From Pseudolabrys sp963742345 (GTDB lineage: Bacteria > Pseudomonadota > Alphaproteobacteria > Rhizobiales > Xanthobacteraceae): a stretch of 64,000 nucleotides of DNA. Location of the stretch: contig CAVULO010000015.1 in assembly GCA_963742345.1 (NCBI GenBank), forward strand, positions 434,001 through 498,000, written 5' to 3'. Below, one piece after another: positions 26,633 to 35,414 of the stretch; position 1 is the stretch's first letter, and every line of letters begins with the position of its first letter. The notes under the pieces are model-generated. The model was not told the DNA's origin and did not search any database. It worked only from the letters and a program-made list of their open reading frames with translations. The position numbers and the translations under genes are program-made.

Positions 26633-26839
26633 CTAGGCCTGCAATCGATCGGCAAGCTGAACTGCGAGATCGGCGCCCTCGCGAAGTTGGCGGGTGGTTT
26701 CGACGTTTTGATCCCCCGCCTGGCGCATCTTTTCGAGAGCTTCGAGCAGCCGGTCCATGTTTTGCGCCAAGAATTGCTGGCGGAAAGCCGGATCGGTGCG
26801 TGCCCGCGCGAGTTCGTCCTCGGTGACCAGGTCGCTCAT
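26633..26839 (-). CDS. small conserved hypothetical protein
   Basis: A 68-residue, mostly helical, charged protein without signal or membrane segment (begins MSDLVTEDELARARTDPAF). The codon pattern and amino acid mix look like a real coding sequence, and an AAGGC motif precedes the ATG. It sits in the interval between rpsF and fabD, where an otherwise empty 640-base gap would be unusual. The heptad-like pattern in NMDRLLEALEKMRQAG suggests a short coiled coil. No function is recognised. Confidence 0.6.
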   Translation of the reverse strand: MSDLVTEDELARARTDPAFRQQFLAQNMDRLLEALEKMRQAGDQNVETTRQLREGADLAVQLADRLQA

Positions 26840-26985
26840 TGCCTTGGCCTTTGCGTGATTAATGTGAATCCTAGCGAAAAAAGTGTTGTCGCCACGTTAC
26901 CACTAGCGGCGAAACTTGACAGAACCGGTATCGGAGGTGTCTTTCGGCCCGATTTCGACGCGTGGGCATAACTAACGGACAAGAC

Positions 26986-27936
26986 ATGGCGGTCGCTTTC
27001 GTGTTTCCGGGGCAAGGCAGTCAGTCCGTCGGGATGGGCAAGACGCTAGCGGCGAATTTCACAGCCGCGCGGCAAGTGTTCGAAGAAGTCGACGCCGCTC
27101 TCGGCAGCAAACTTAGCAGCACGATCTTCGAAGGGCCCGCTGACACGCTTACACTGACCGAAAATGCACAACCTGCACTCATGGCCGTTTCGCTTGCTGC
27201 ATTGCGCGTGCTTGAGGGCGAAGCAGGACTCAATCTGGCACGCGATGCACAATTCGTCGCCGGCCATTCGCTCGGTGAATATTCGGCGCTGGCCGCGGCT
27301 GGCGCTTTTACCGTCGCAGATGCAGCACGCCTGTTGCGCACGCGCGGAGTGGCAATGCAGAAGGCGGTACCGGTTGGCGCGGGCGCCATGGCGGCGCTTA
27401 TTGGTCTAGAATTTGATGCGGCGGCCGCGGTTGCGGCAGAAGCTGCGCAAGGGGAAGTATGCCAGGCTGCTAACGATAACGGCGCCGGTCAGGTGGTCGT
27501 CTCTGGCAGTAAAGCGGCGGTCGAGCGTGCGGTGGAAATCGCAAAAACGAAAGGCGCCAAACGGGCAATGCTTCTGCCGGTATCCGCGCCCTTCCATTGT
27601 GCGCTGATGCAACCGGCAGCCGATGTGATGGCGGAAGCGCTGGCGAAAGTATCTATCAAGCCGCCGGCGGTGCCGGTGGTTGCCAACGTGCTGGCCAAAG
27701 CTATACGCGATCCGGCAGAGATTGTGCGAGCGCTCGTCGCGCAGGTCACCGGTACTGTGCGCTGGCGCAAGTCGGTCATGTACATGGCGGGAGCCGGCGT
27801 GACAAAATTCTATGAAGTTGGTGCCGGCAAGGTGCTTAGCGGCTTGATAAAGCGGCTCGCGGAAAGCGCCTCCGCCAGTGCTATCGGGAATCCAGAGGAC
27901 GTCGCCGCCTTCAAGGCGGGGAGGAACCTATCATGA
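26986..27936 (+). CDS. fabD: malonyl-CoA:ACP transacylase
   Basis: Loads malonate from CoA onto acyl carrier protein for fatty acid elongation. The 316-residue protein has FVFPGQGSQSVGMGK at the N-terminus, the nucleophile Ser in GHSLGEYSALAA near residue 92, and the catalytic His in SAPFHCALM. The start is the ATG at 26986 because the first strand MAVAFVFPGQG begins there; the frame runs up to a GTG at 26962. The stop overlaps the fabG start in ATGA, so the two are coupled. Confidence 0.96.
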   Translation: MAVAFVFPGQGSQSVGMGKTLAANFTAARQVFEEVDAALGSKLSSTIFEGPADTLTLTENAQPALMAVSLAALRVLEGEAGLNLARDAQFVAGHSLGEYSALAAAGAFTVADAARLLRTRGVAMQKAVPVGAGAMAALIGLEFDAAAAVAAEAAQGEVCQAANDNGAGQVVVSGSKAAVERAVEIAKTKGAKRAMLLPVSAPFHCALMQPAADVMAEALAKVSIKPPAVPVVANVLAKAIRDPAEIVRALVAQVTGTVRWRKSVMYMAGAGVTKFYEVGAGKVLSGLIKRLAESASASAIGNPEDVAAFKAGRNLS

Positions 27937-28673
27937 TGTTCGACTTGACGGGCAAGGCAGCGCTGGTGACCGGCGCGAGCGGGTCGATCGGCGGCGCGAT
28001 AGCACGCGCTCTGCATGCGCAAGGCGCGACGGTTGCGATCTCCGGTACACGCAAAGAGGCGCTTGAGAGTATTGCCGCAGCGTTGCGCGATCGCGTGCAT
28101 GTGCTGCCCTGTGATCTGGCGGACAAGGATGCGGTCGAAGCGCTGGTGCCGAGTGCCGAAGAGAAAATGGAGAAGCTCGACATTCTGGTCGCCAATGCCG
28201 GCATCAACCGAGATAACCTTTTCGTGCAATTGCGCGACGAGGATTGGGATAAGGTGATCGCCGTCAACCTGACGGCCACATTCCGGCTCGCCCGTGCCGC
28301 CGTGTCGCGCATGATGCGCCGCCGGTGGGGCCGTGTGATCGCTATTTCCTCTGTGGTTGGATTTACTGGTAATCCGGGACAGGGAAACTACACTGCCTCC
28401 AAGGCGGGCATGGTCGGCATGATCAAGTCGGTTGCCGCTGAATACGCCAAGCGCAACATCACTGCTAATTGCATTGCACCAGGCCTGATCGCGTCGGCCA
28501 TGACCGAAAAGCTAAATGAGAAACAGCGCGAAGCAATTCTGGCGCGCATTCCGGCCGCCAAGCTCGGAACCCCCGAAGACGTGGCCGCGGCCGCGGTATT
28601 TCTGGCCTCGAATGAAGCGGCTTACGTCAACGGGCAGACCATCCATGTCAATGGTGGAATGGCCATGATCTGA
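27933..28673 (+). CDS. fabG: 3-oxoacyl-ACP reductase
   Basis: NADPH-dependent reduction of 3-oxoacyl-ACP, an SDR of 246 residues. The cofactor motif is TGASGSIGGAIARAL, VANAGINRDNLF gives the NAG motif with the FabG-type RDNL sequence, and the catalytic Ser and YxxxK are in ISSVVGFTGNPGQGNYTASK. It ends VNGQTIHVNGGMAMI, the standard FabG C-terminus. It overlaps fabD by 4 bases and is separated from acpP by 287 bases that hold a repeat-like element and a tiny ORF. Confidence 0.96.
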   Translation: MMFDLTGKAALVTGASGSIGGAIARALHAQGATVAISGTRKEALESIAAALRDRVHVLPCDLADKDAVEALVPSAEEKMEKLDILVANAGINRDNLFVQLRDEDWDKVIAVNLTATFRLARAAVSRMMRRRWGRVIAISSVVGFTGNPGQGNYTASKAGMVGMIKSVAAEYAKRNITANCIAPGLIASAMTEKLNEKQREAILARIPAAKLGTPEDVAAAAVFLASNEAAYVNGQTIHVNGGMAMI

Positions 28674-28715
28674 GCATTTCGAAATGCGGGGACCGGTTTT
28701 CGCGAAAGACCATGT
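28674..28715. repeat. palindrome plus candidate dispersed rhizobial repeat
   Basis: Begins with the perfect 14-base palindrome GCATTTCGAAATGC one base after the fabG stop. It continues with GGGGACCGGTTTTCGCGAAA, which resembles the ACCGGTTTTCGCGAA-type intergenic repeats I recall from rhizobial genomes. A weaker related string (GCGAAAGTGGTGACCCGGTT) appears at 33505-33524 between gmk and rsmA. It may act as a transcript-end structure after fabG. Confidence 0.35.
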
Positions 28716-28732
28716 GCAAATAGGAGGTCGAA

Positions 28733-28789
28733 ATGGCGGCTTTTCAGGGCTTGCTCGCTTTGCCTTCACGCGCTAGTCAACGCATTTGA
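28733..28789 (+). CDS. possible 18-residue leader ORF upstream of acpP
   Basis: An ATG preceded by AGGAGG with a 5-base spacer, the closest match to the ideal ribosome site in this gap, opens an 18-codon frame: MAAFQGLLALPSRASQRI. It ends 171 bases before acpP. The strong ribosome site is the only real evidence; a frame this short arises by chance often. No obvious attenuator follows. Confidence 0.25.
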   Translation: MAAFQGLLALPSRASQRI

Positions 28790-28960
28790 AGTATGGTAAC
28801 CGAACTTTGGCCCGGCTGGGGCGGCTCATCGCGGAAGTCGTAAGCGATATTCCGCAATTAGGGATCGTCCCATCTTCGTCAACCACGACGAGGCCATACC
28901 GCGATGGTTGCGATCTGATTCCGGATCGCAGCCCAATCTAAAAAGCACGAGGTTGGAACG

Positions 28961-29201
28961 ATGAGTGACATTGGCGAGCGGGTGAAAAAGATCGTCGTGG
29001 AGCACCTGGGCGTAGAGCCCGACAAGGTGACCGATCAAGCCAGTTTTATCGACGATCTTGGCGCCGACAGTCTCGACACCGTCGAGCTCGTGATGGCCTT
29101 CGAAGAGGAATTCGGCTGTGAGAATTCCTGACGATGCCGCCGAAACCATCTTGACCGTGGGCGACGCGGTTAAGTTTCTCGAAAAGAACGCTAAAAGCTG
29201 A
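28961..29201 (+). CDS. acpP: acyl carrier protein, frameshifted as sequenced
   Basis: The carrier of acyl intermediates in fatty acid synthesis, bearing 4-phosphopantetheine on the Ser of GADSLDTVELVMAF (residue 37). Residues 1-54 are a perfect AcpP (MSDIGERVKKIVVEHLGVE, FIDDLGADSLD), but after EEEFGCE the given sequence reads Asn-Ser-stop at 29129-29131. Dropping one A of the pair at 29123-29124 restores IPDDAAETILTVGDAVKF and the stop at 29201, for exactly 79 residues, the family standard length. AcpP is essential, and no second copy is in the window, so a sequence error is the likeliest reading. Flanked by fabG and fabF as usual. Confidence 0.88.
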
Positions 29202-29295
29202 GCACGCGCCACGCCGCTGCTCAATCGCTTCGCTCGTCATTGGCATATGAGCTGTACGTAATGCAGCGGCACGAATAATTCGCTCGGAGCCGGCC

Positions 29296-30561
29296 ATGAG
29301 ACGTGTCGTCGTCACGGGAATGGGAATGCTTACGCCGCTCGGTTGCGGTGTGGAGCCGACTTGGACGCGCTTGCTCAAGGGCGAGAGCAGCGCCAAGAAG
29401 ATCGACAGCTTCGATGTATCCGATATCGCCTGCAAAATTGCTTGCGAGATCCCGCGCGGCGACGGTTCGAGTGCGACCTACAATCCCGACCAATGGATGG
29501 AGCCGAAGGAGCAGCGTAAGGTCGACGAGTTCATCGTCTTCGCGATGTGTGCCGCTCGACAGGCGCTCGACGATGCCGGGTGGCATCCCAAGAGCTACGA
29601 TGAGCAGACGACTACTGGTGTGCTGATCGGTTCCGGCATCGGCGGTATCGAAGGCATCGCGGAAACTGCGATCGCGCTGCATGAGAAGGGCCCTCGCCGG
29701 GTATCGCCGTTCTTTATCCCGGGCCGCATCATCAACCTTGCCTCGGGCTGCGTATCGATCGCATTTGGCTTGAAGGGGCCGAACCACGCGGTCGTGACTG
29801 CCTGTTCAACCGGAGCGCATGCCATTGGTGACGCCGCCCGGCTGGTTGCCCTCGGCGATGCCGAAGTGATGGTCGCCGGCGGAGCGGAATCGCCAGTCAA
29901 TCGTATAGCGCTCGCCGGATTTTCGGCGCTGCGGGCGCTCTCAACCAATTACAATGAAGAGCCGGCCCGCGCCTCGCGTCCCTACGACAAAGATCGCGAT
30001 GGCTTCGTAATGGGCGAGGGCGCCGGTATTGTGGTGCTGGAGGCGCTCGACCACGCCAAGGCGCGCGGCGCGAAAATCTATGCCGAACTGATCGGCTACG
30101 GCTTGTCGGGCGATGCCTACCACATTACAGCACCCGCGCCGGATGGTGATGGAGCGCTGCGCTGTATGAATGCTGCCATTCGCCGTGCGGGAATTTCAAC
30201 CGGTGACATCGACTACATTAACGCGCACGGCACTTCCACGCCGCTGGGTGATGAGATTGAACTTGGCGCCGTACAGAAACTGGTAGGCAATGCCGCTGGC
30301 CGCATATCCATGTCGTCGACAAAATCCTGTATCGGTCATCTGCTCGGTGCTGCCGGCGCGGTCGAAGCGATTTTCTCCATCCTTGCGATCCGCGATCGAG
30401 TTGCGCCACCCACGATCAATCTTGATAACCCCTCAGTCGACACGCCGATTGACCTGGTCCCCCATCAGGCGCGTAAACGCGATGTCGATATCGCGCTGTC
30501 GAATTCGTTCGGCTTCGGCGGAACAAACGCCTCGCTGATTTTCCGCCGTTACGCCGCCTAG
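29296..30561 (+). CDS. fabF: beta-ketoacyl-ACP synthase II
   Basis: Condenses acyl-ACP with malonyl-ACP in fatty acid elongation. The 421-residue thiolase-fold enzyme has the nucleophile Cys in VTACSTGAHAIGDA and the two catalytic His in NAHGTSTPLGD and KSCIGHLLGAAGAVEAIF. The N-terminus RRVVVTGMGMLTPLG and the glycine-rich end SNSFGFGGTNASLIF are standard. It starts 94 bases after the acpP stop and is followed by mltG after 134 bases. Confidence 0.96.
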   Translation: MRRVVVTGMGMLTPLGCGVEPTWTRLLKGESSAKKIDSFDVSDIACKIACEIPRGDGSSATYNPDQWMEPKEQRKVDEFIVFAMCAARQALDDAGWHPKSYDEQTTTGVLIGSGIGGIEGIAETAIALHEKGPRRVSPFFIPGRIINLASGCVSIAFGLKGPNHAVVTACSTGAHAIGDAARLVALGDAEVMVAGGAESPVNRIALAGFSALRALSTNYNEEPARASRPYDKDRDGFVMGEGAGIVVLEALDHAKARGAKIYAELIGYGLSGDAYHITAPAPDGDGALRCMNAAIRRAGISTGDIDYINAHGTSTPLGDEIELGAVQKLVGNAAGRISMSSTKSCIGHLLGAAGAVEAIFSILAIRDRVAPPTINLDNPSVDTPIDLVPHQARKRDVDIALSNSFGFGGTNASLIFRRYAA

Positions 30562-30695
30562 GAGCCTGCGTTGGCGAGCGCCCCAAGTTTTCGCCATATT
30601 TCTCTCTAACGTGCGAGAACGGTTCACGTTTTTCCCGCTGCGGCGGGCGGTGCGACAAGAGTGCGGTGCCTATGCTGACAGTTGGAGTGGACTGA

Positions 30696-31877
30696 GTGAA
30701 TTCGGATCGACCGCCGGGCAGCGACAATAACGGTCCGCCGGCCGGCAAGCCGCCATTGCCGCGCAGTCCGCGCGCCGCGCTCGAACCGGAATCGGTACCG
30801 CTTCCGAGCCGTCATTCGCGGCGCGTGCGACATCCGATCATAGTAGTCGGAAATGCGATTTTCACGGCGCTCGTGGTGATCTCCATCGCAATCGGCGCTG
30901 GCCTGTTCGTCGGCAAGCACCGGTTCGAAACGCCTGGTCCGCTCGCCGAGGACAAAGTAGTCAATATTCCGCGCGGGCGCGGCATTCGCGACATCGCCGA
31001 CCTGTTGCAGCGAGAGGGCGTGATAGATCAGCCTTACGTTTTTATGGGCGGCGTGATTGTGCTCAAGGCGCGGGGCGAGCTTAAGTACGGCGAATACCAG
31101 TTCACTAAACAGTCCAGCGTCGCCGATGTCGTCGAGACCATCATCGAGGGCAAGGTGGTGCAGCATGCTTTCACGGTGCCCGAAGGTTTGACTTCCGAGC
31201 AGATCGTGGCGCGCCTTCTTGAGAACAACGCGCTTGCCGGCCAGATCAAGGAAATCCCGCGCGAGGGTACGTTGCTGCCGGAAACGTACAGATTTACCCG
31301 CGGAATGACACGCGAACAGATCATCCAGCGAATGCAGCAAGCGCACCGGCACGTGTTGCAAGAGGTGTGGGAGCACCGAACGCAGGATCTGCCCGTCAAG
31401 ACGCCCGAGCAATTGGTCACGCTTGCATCGATCGTGGAAAAGGAAACCGGCAAACCGGATGAGCGCACGCGGGTCGCCGCCGTCTTCGTCAACCGGCTCA
31501 AAACTAAAATGCGCCTTCAGTCGGATCCGACAATCATCTATGGGCTGACAGGCGGCAAAGGCGCCCTGGGCCGCCCAATCCTGAAGAGCGAAATCGAGCA
31601 GTCGACACCTTACAATACCTATGTGGTCGAGGGCCTGCCGCCCGGTCCGATTGCTAATCCCGGCCGCGCTTCGCTCGAGGCGGCCGCCAATCCCGCGCGC
31701 ACCAAGGAGCTCTATTTCGTTGCCGATGGCACCGGCGGCCACGTATTCTCGGACAGTTACGCGGAGCATCAGAAGAACGTTGCGCGTCTGCGCGGAATAG
31801 AGCACGGCAATGGCGCCGCGCCACCGGCTGCGTCAACGCCACCCGCGAGCGGCTCACCGAACGGCGACAAGCCGTAG
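30696..31877 (+). CDS. mltG: endolytic murein transglycosylase MltG
   Basis: Cuts nascent glycan strands at the inner membrane and sets their length. The 393-residue protein starts at GTG, has a Pro-rich cytoplasmic head, one membrane helix at about residues 47-70, and a periplasmic YceG domain. The catalytic Glu is in the LASIVEKETGKPDERTRVAA segment, followed by VFVNRLKTKMRLQSDPTIIY. The C-terminus is Pro/Ala-rich. It follows fabF, as in many alphaproteobacteria. GGAGTGG lies 5-11 bases before the GTG. Confidence 0.94.
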   Translation: MNSDRPPGSDNNGPPAGKPPLPRSPRAALEPESVPLPSRHSRRVRHPIIVVGNAIFTALVVISIAIGAGLFVGKHRFETPGPLAEDKVVNIPRGRGIRDIADLLQREGVIDQPYVFMGGVIVLKARGELKYGEYQFTKQSSVADVVETIIEGKVVQHAFTVPEGLTSEQIVARLLENNALAGQIKEIPREGTLLPETYRFTRGMTREQIIQRMQQAHRHVLQEVWEHRTQDLPVKTPEQLVTLASIVEKETGKPDERTRVAAVFVNRLKTKMRLQSDPTIIYGLTGGKGALGRPILKSEIEQSTPYNTYVVEGLPPGPIANPGRASLEAAANPARTKELYFVADGTGGHVFSDSYAEHQKNVARLRGIEHGNGAAPPAASTPPASGSPNGDKP

Positions 31878-31949
31878 GCTTGTGACGTTACGCTCTCGCG
31901 GTTAAGGTCCCCGCGCTTTCGAACAGTCAGCAACACGAGACGAACGCCC

Positions 31950-32837
31950 ATGGCTCTTTCGAGCATGACCGGATTTGCTCGCGGCCACGGCATCACCGGC
32001 GCCTATGCCTGGAGCTGGGAAGTCAAATCGGTAAATGCGAAGGGCGTCGATCTGCGTTTTCGCATGCCGGCGGGGTGGGATGCTGTCGAGGTACCCGCCC
32101 GCGCGCGCGCCTCCGAAAAGCTTTCGCGCGGCACCGTCTACGCCAATCTCACCGTGGAACGCAAAGGCGTGCAGCCGATGGCGAAGATCAACGAGCCAGT
32201 GCTGAGCGCGATATTGTCGACCCTCAAGAGCCTCTCCGGGAAAGTTGAAGCCGCGCCCGCGAGCCTCGATGGCATTTTGTCGCTTAAAGGCGTGATCGAA
32301 GTGACCGAGGAAGACGAGCGGGAGGAGGACCATCGTGCCGCGGAAACCGCAATCATTGCCGGATTCGAGCAGGCGTTGGCCTCACTCGTGGCCATGCGGC
32401 GCGCGGAAGGTGCAACGCTCGGCCGTCTTTTGACCGCGAGGCTTGATGAAATCGCGATGCTGGCCGCTCGCGCCGAGAAAGCGCCCGGGCGTAAGCCGGA
32501 GGCTATCAAGGCGCGACTGGCCGAGCAGGTGGCGACGCTGCTTTCGGCCTCGGAGCGTTTCGACTCCGACCGTCTCTATCAGGAAGCGGTCCTGCTCGCC
32601 GCCAAGTCCGATATCCGCGAGGAGCTTGATCGCCTTGCCTCGCATGTGGCGCAGGCAAAGAAGCTTATCGACGATGGTGGCGCGATCGGCCGCAAGCTCG
32701 ATTTTTTGGCGCAGGAACTGCACCGCAAATCGAATACGCTGACGGCCAAAGCCAATGACGTGGACCTGACCAATATAGGGCTTGAGCTCAAGACTGTCGT
32801 CGAGCAATTCCGCGAGCAGGTGCAAAACCTGGAGTGA
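31950..32837 (+). CDS. yicC: YicC family endoribonuclease
   Basis: A 295-residue YicC family protein (DUF1732 at the C-terminus). SSMTGFARGHG at the N-terminus, SVNAKGVDLRFRMP and the C-terminal KLDFLAQELHRKSNTLTAKA are the family's hallmark segments. E. coli YicC is an endoribonuclease reported to act on small RNA. It ends 6 bases before the gmk start, the usual yicC-gmk pairing. Confidence 0.93.
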   Translation: MALSSMTGFARGHGITGAYAWSWEVKSVNAKGVDLRFRMPAGWDAVEVPARARASEKLSRGTVYANLTVERKGVQPMAKINEPVLSAILSTLKSLSGKVEAAPASLDGILSLKGVIEVTEEDEREEDHRAAETAIIAGFEQALASLVAMRRAEGATLGRLLTARLDEIAMLAARAEKAPGRKPEAIKARLAEQVATLLSASERFDSDRLYQEAVLLAAKSDIREELDRLASHVAQAKKLIDDGGAIGRKLDFLAQELHRKSNTLTAKANDVDLTNIGLELKTVVEQFREQVQNLE

Positions 32838-32843
32838 TTCGAG

Positions 32844-33497
32844 ATGGCGCACCAGCGACAACCGGATACTGCCGTTACTAGGCGCGGCCTGATGCTGGTG
32901 CTGTCGTCGCCCTCTGGTGCGGGCAAGACTACTCTGTCGCGCAAATTGCTCGAAGAGGATGAGGGCGTGACGCTGTCGGTGTCTGTAACAACGCGCAAGA
33001 GGCGTCCCGGCGAAAAAGACGGCCGCGACTATATTTTCGTTGACCGCAAGCGTTTCGATGAGCTTGTGGAAAACGACGAACTTTTGGAATGGGCAGAAGT
33101 ATTTGACAATTACTACGGAACGCCGGCCAAGCCTGTGATGGATGCGCTGGGCGCCGGGCGCGATGTTTTGTTCGATGTCGACTGGCAGGGCACACAGCAT
33201 TTACGCGACAAAGCGCCCAAAGATCTCGTCAGTATATTCGTGCTGCCACCGTCGATCCCCGAGCTCGAGCGGCGTCTGAAGGCGCGCGCGCAGGACGACT
33301 ACGAAACCATTCACCGCCGCATGGCGAAAGCCGCCGACGAGATGAGTCACTGGCAGGAATACGACTATGTTGTGATTAACCGCGATATCGACAAGACTTT
33401 CGCCGACGTGTCGGCAATTCTTGCAGCAGAGCGCCTCAATCGTGAGCGACAGATTGGCCTCTCGAATTTCGTTCGCGGGTTGCAGGCGAAGCTTTAG
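32844..33497 (+). CDS. gmk: guanylate kinase
   Basis: Phosphorylates GMP to GDP, linking guaA/guaB products to GTP. The 217-residue protein has the P-loop SSPSGAGKTTLSRKLL, the GMP-binding SVTTRKRRPGEKDGRDYIFV, and LFDVDWQGTQHLR. A 16-residue extra head precedes the fold, as in related species. It converges with rsmA across a 25-base gap that contains a repeat-like string. Confidence 0.96.
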   Translation: MAHQRQPDTAVTRRGLMLVLSSPSGAGKTTLSRKLLEEDEGVTLSVSVTTRKRRPGEKDGRDYIFVDRKRFDELVENDELLEWAEVFDNYYGTPAKPVMDALGAGRDVLFDVDWQGTQHLRDKAPKDLVSIFVLPPSIPELERRLKARAQDDYETIHRRMAKAADEMSHWQEYDYVVINRDIDKTFADVSAILAAERLNRERQIGLSNFVRGLQAKL

Positions 33498-33522
33498 CGT
33501 CTCTGCGAAAGTGGTGACCCGG

Positions 33523-34380
33523 TTACACGCGAGCTTTCGCCTGCGCCGAGAAAATATTCGCCAGCATGACAAAGCCTTCGACCGGGATTTCCTCGGCCCG
33601 CGCTGTTGGCTCAATACCGGCGTCCGTTAAAAGTGCGCCCGCGTCCACCCCGAGTGTCTTCAGGCTTTGTCGTAACATCTTTCGACGTTGACCGAAGGCG
33701 GCCTCGGTTACCCGTTGAAGCGCCGCCGGGTCACAAGCGAGCGGTACCCGCCGCGGAGTAAGGCGAACTACCGAAGAAGTTACTTTGGGGGGCGGTACGA
33801 ACGCCGAGCGCGCCACATCGAACAGAATCCTTGCCTCAGTGCGCCATCCGGCCAGCACCGACAGACGTCCGTACGATTTGCTTCCGGGTGCTGAAACGAT
33901 GCGTTCGGCGACTTCGCGTTGGAACATCAGCAACAACGAGTCGTACCAGGGAGGCCAAGGTTCGACGGTAAGCCAGCGGACTAGCAGGGCAGTGGCGATA
34001 TTGTACGGCAGGTTCGCTACCACGCGTGCACGTTCCGGGCCGAGCTGGTCGCGCGGATCGATGCGCAGCGCATCGCCTGAAACGATCTCAAGTTGCCCGG
34101 GGTAGCGGGCGCCGATCTCCTCAAGCGCGGCGATTGCACGTTGATCGCGTTCGATGGCGACGACGCGGCGAGCGCCGAGTGCGAGCAGTGCCCGCGTGAG
34201 TCCACCCGGACCGGGACCGATTTCCACGACGGTAATATTTTCAAGCGGTTCGGCGGCGCGCGCGATGCGTGCGGTCAGATTGAGATCGAACAGGAAGTTC
34301 TGACCGAGGGATCTTTTTGGCGTAAGACCGTGGCGGCGGATGACCTCGCGCAGCGGCGGCAGGTCATCAATTTGCGCCAT
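33523..34380 (-). CDS. rsmA: 16S rRNA (A1518/A1519-N6) dimethyltransferase
   Basis: Dimethylates two adjacent adenines in the 3' end of 16S rRNA (KsgA). The 285-residue protein has KRSLGQNFLFDLNLT, the SAM motif VVEIGPGPGGLTRALLA, and the catalytic NLPY motif in VVANLPYNIATALL. The C-terminal FGQRRKMLRQSLKTL is the family's basic helix. The start overlaps the pdxA stop by 1 base. Confidence 0.96.
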   Translation of the reverse strand: MAQIDDLPPLREVIRRHGLTPKRSLGQNFLFDLNLTARIARAAEPLENITVVEIGPGPGGLTRALLALGARRVVAIERDQRAIAALEEIGARYPGQLEIVSGDALRIDPRDQLGPERARVVANLPYNIATALLVRWLTVEPWPPWYDSLLLMFQREVAERIVSAPGSKSYGRLSVLAGWRTEARILFDVARSAFVPPPKVTSSVVRLTPRRVPLACDPAALQRVTEAAFGQRRKMLRQSLKTLGVDAGALLTDAGIEPTARAEEIPVEGFVMLANIFSAQAKARV

Positions 34381-35414
34381 TATTTTGCTGGGACAAGCGC
34401 GGGGGCGGCCGCTGACAGGCGGGCTGCGAGTGTAAGCGCCGCCAACAGGCTCGACAAATCGGCGGTCCCTTTACCCGCGATATCGAATGCGGTGCCGTGA
34501 TCCGGCGAGGTGCGCACAAACGGCAGGCCGAGCGTCACATTCACTGCGTGATCGAACGCCAGTGTTTTGATCGGGATCAGTGCCTGATCGTGGTACATGC
34601 AAAGCGCAACGTCGTAAGTGGCGCGTGCACGCTCATGAAACAAAGAGTCGGCTGGCAGCGGTCCAACCGCGTCGATGCCCTCTGCCTGTAGCTGCTTCAC
34701 CGCCGGCGCCACGATCGTCCCATCCTCTTCGCCAAGTGCGCCTTCCTCGCCGGCATGTGGGTTGAGGCCGGCGACCGCGATGCGCGGATGTGAAATTCCA
34801 AAGCGCGCGCTAAGGTCGTGTGCCACAATCCGTCCCGTCTCCGCGATCAGATCGGATGTGAGCTGCGTAACCACGTCCTTGAACGGCAAGTGGATTGTCA
34901 CCGGCACGACCGCAAGCTCCGGCGACCACAGCATCATCACAGGCCGCGCGGCCTTGCCCGTCGCTTCATGCGCCAACTTGGCGAGGAATTCGGTGTGGCC
35001 CGGCTCCGCAAAGCCGGAACGATAGAGCACATTCTTGGCCACGGGGTTGGTAACGATGGCCGCGGCATCCCCCGCCAGTACGTCCGCGACCGCGCGGCGG
35101 ATCGAAGCGATCGCGGCCGGCGCGCTCGACGCGTCGGGCGTGCCGGGCGCGGCCGTGACAGGCACACCAAGTGGCACGATCGGCAGAGCGCGCGCAAAGG
35201 TTTCGCCTGCTTGAGCTGGCGTTACGACGCTCAAAACGATGTCGACGCCGAGCATCCGAGCGCGCTGTTTTATGAACTCCGGATCACTGATGAGATAGAA
35301 GACTGGCAGCCGAAGCTCGACTCGCCGGCGCCACAGTTGAATCGTCAAATCGGGGCCAATGCCGGCCGGTTCGCCCAAGGTCAAAGCCAGAGGGAGGGCG
35401 ATGGGCTCGCTCAT
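34380..35414 (-). CDS. pdxA: 4-hydroxythreonine-4-phosphate dehydrogenase
   Basis: The NAD-dependent step in the deoxyxylulose-5-phosphate route to pyridoxal phosphate. The 344-residue protein shows LTLGEPAGIGPDL at the N-terminus, ATGKAARPVMMLWSPELA, the metal-binding GLNPHAGEEGALGEED, and MYHDQALIPIKTLAF. It overlaps the surA stop by 4 bases and the rsmA start by 1, giving a tight surA-pdxA-rsmA string. Its product is the cofactor of Alr, encoded in this window. Confidence 0.95.
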   Translation of the reverse strand: MSEPIALPLALTLGEPAGIGPDLTIQLWRRRVELRLPVFYLISDPEFIKQRARMLGVDIVLSVVTPAQAGETFARALPIVPLGVPVTAAPGTPDASSAPAAIASIRRAVADVLAGDAAAIVTNPVAKNVLYRSGFAEPGHTEFLAKLAHEATGKAARPVMMLWSPELAVVPVTIHLPFKDVVTQLTSDLIAETGRIVAHDLSARFGISHPRIAVAGLNPHAGEEGALGEEDGTIVAPAVKQLQAEGIDAVGPLPADSLFHERARATYDVALCMYHDQALIPIKTLAFDHAVNVTLGLPFVRTSPDHGTAFDIAGKGTADLSSLLAALTLAARLSAAAPALVPAK

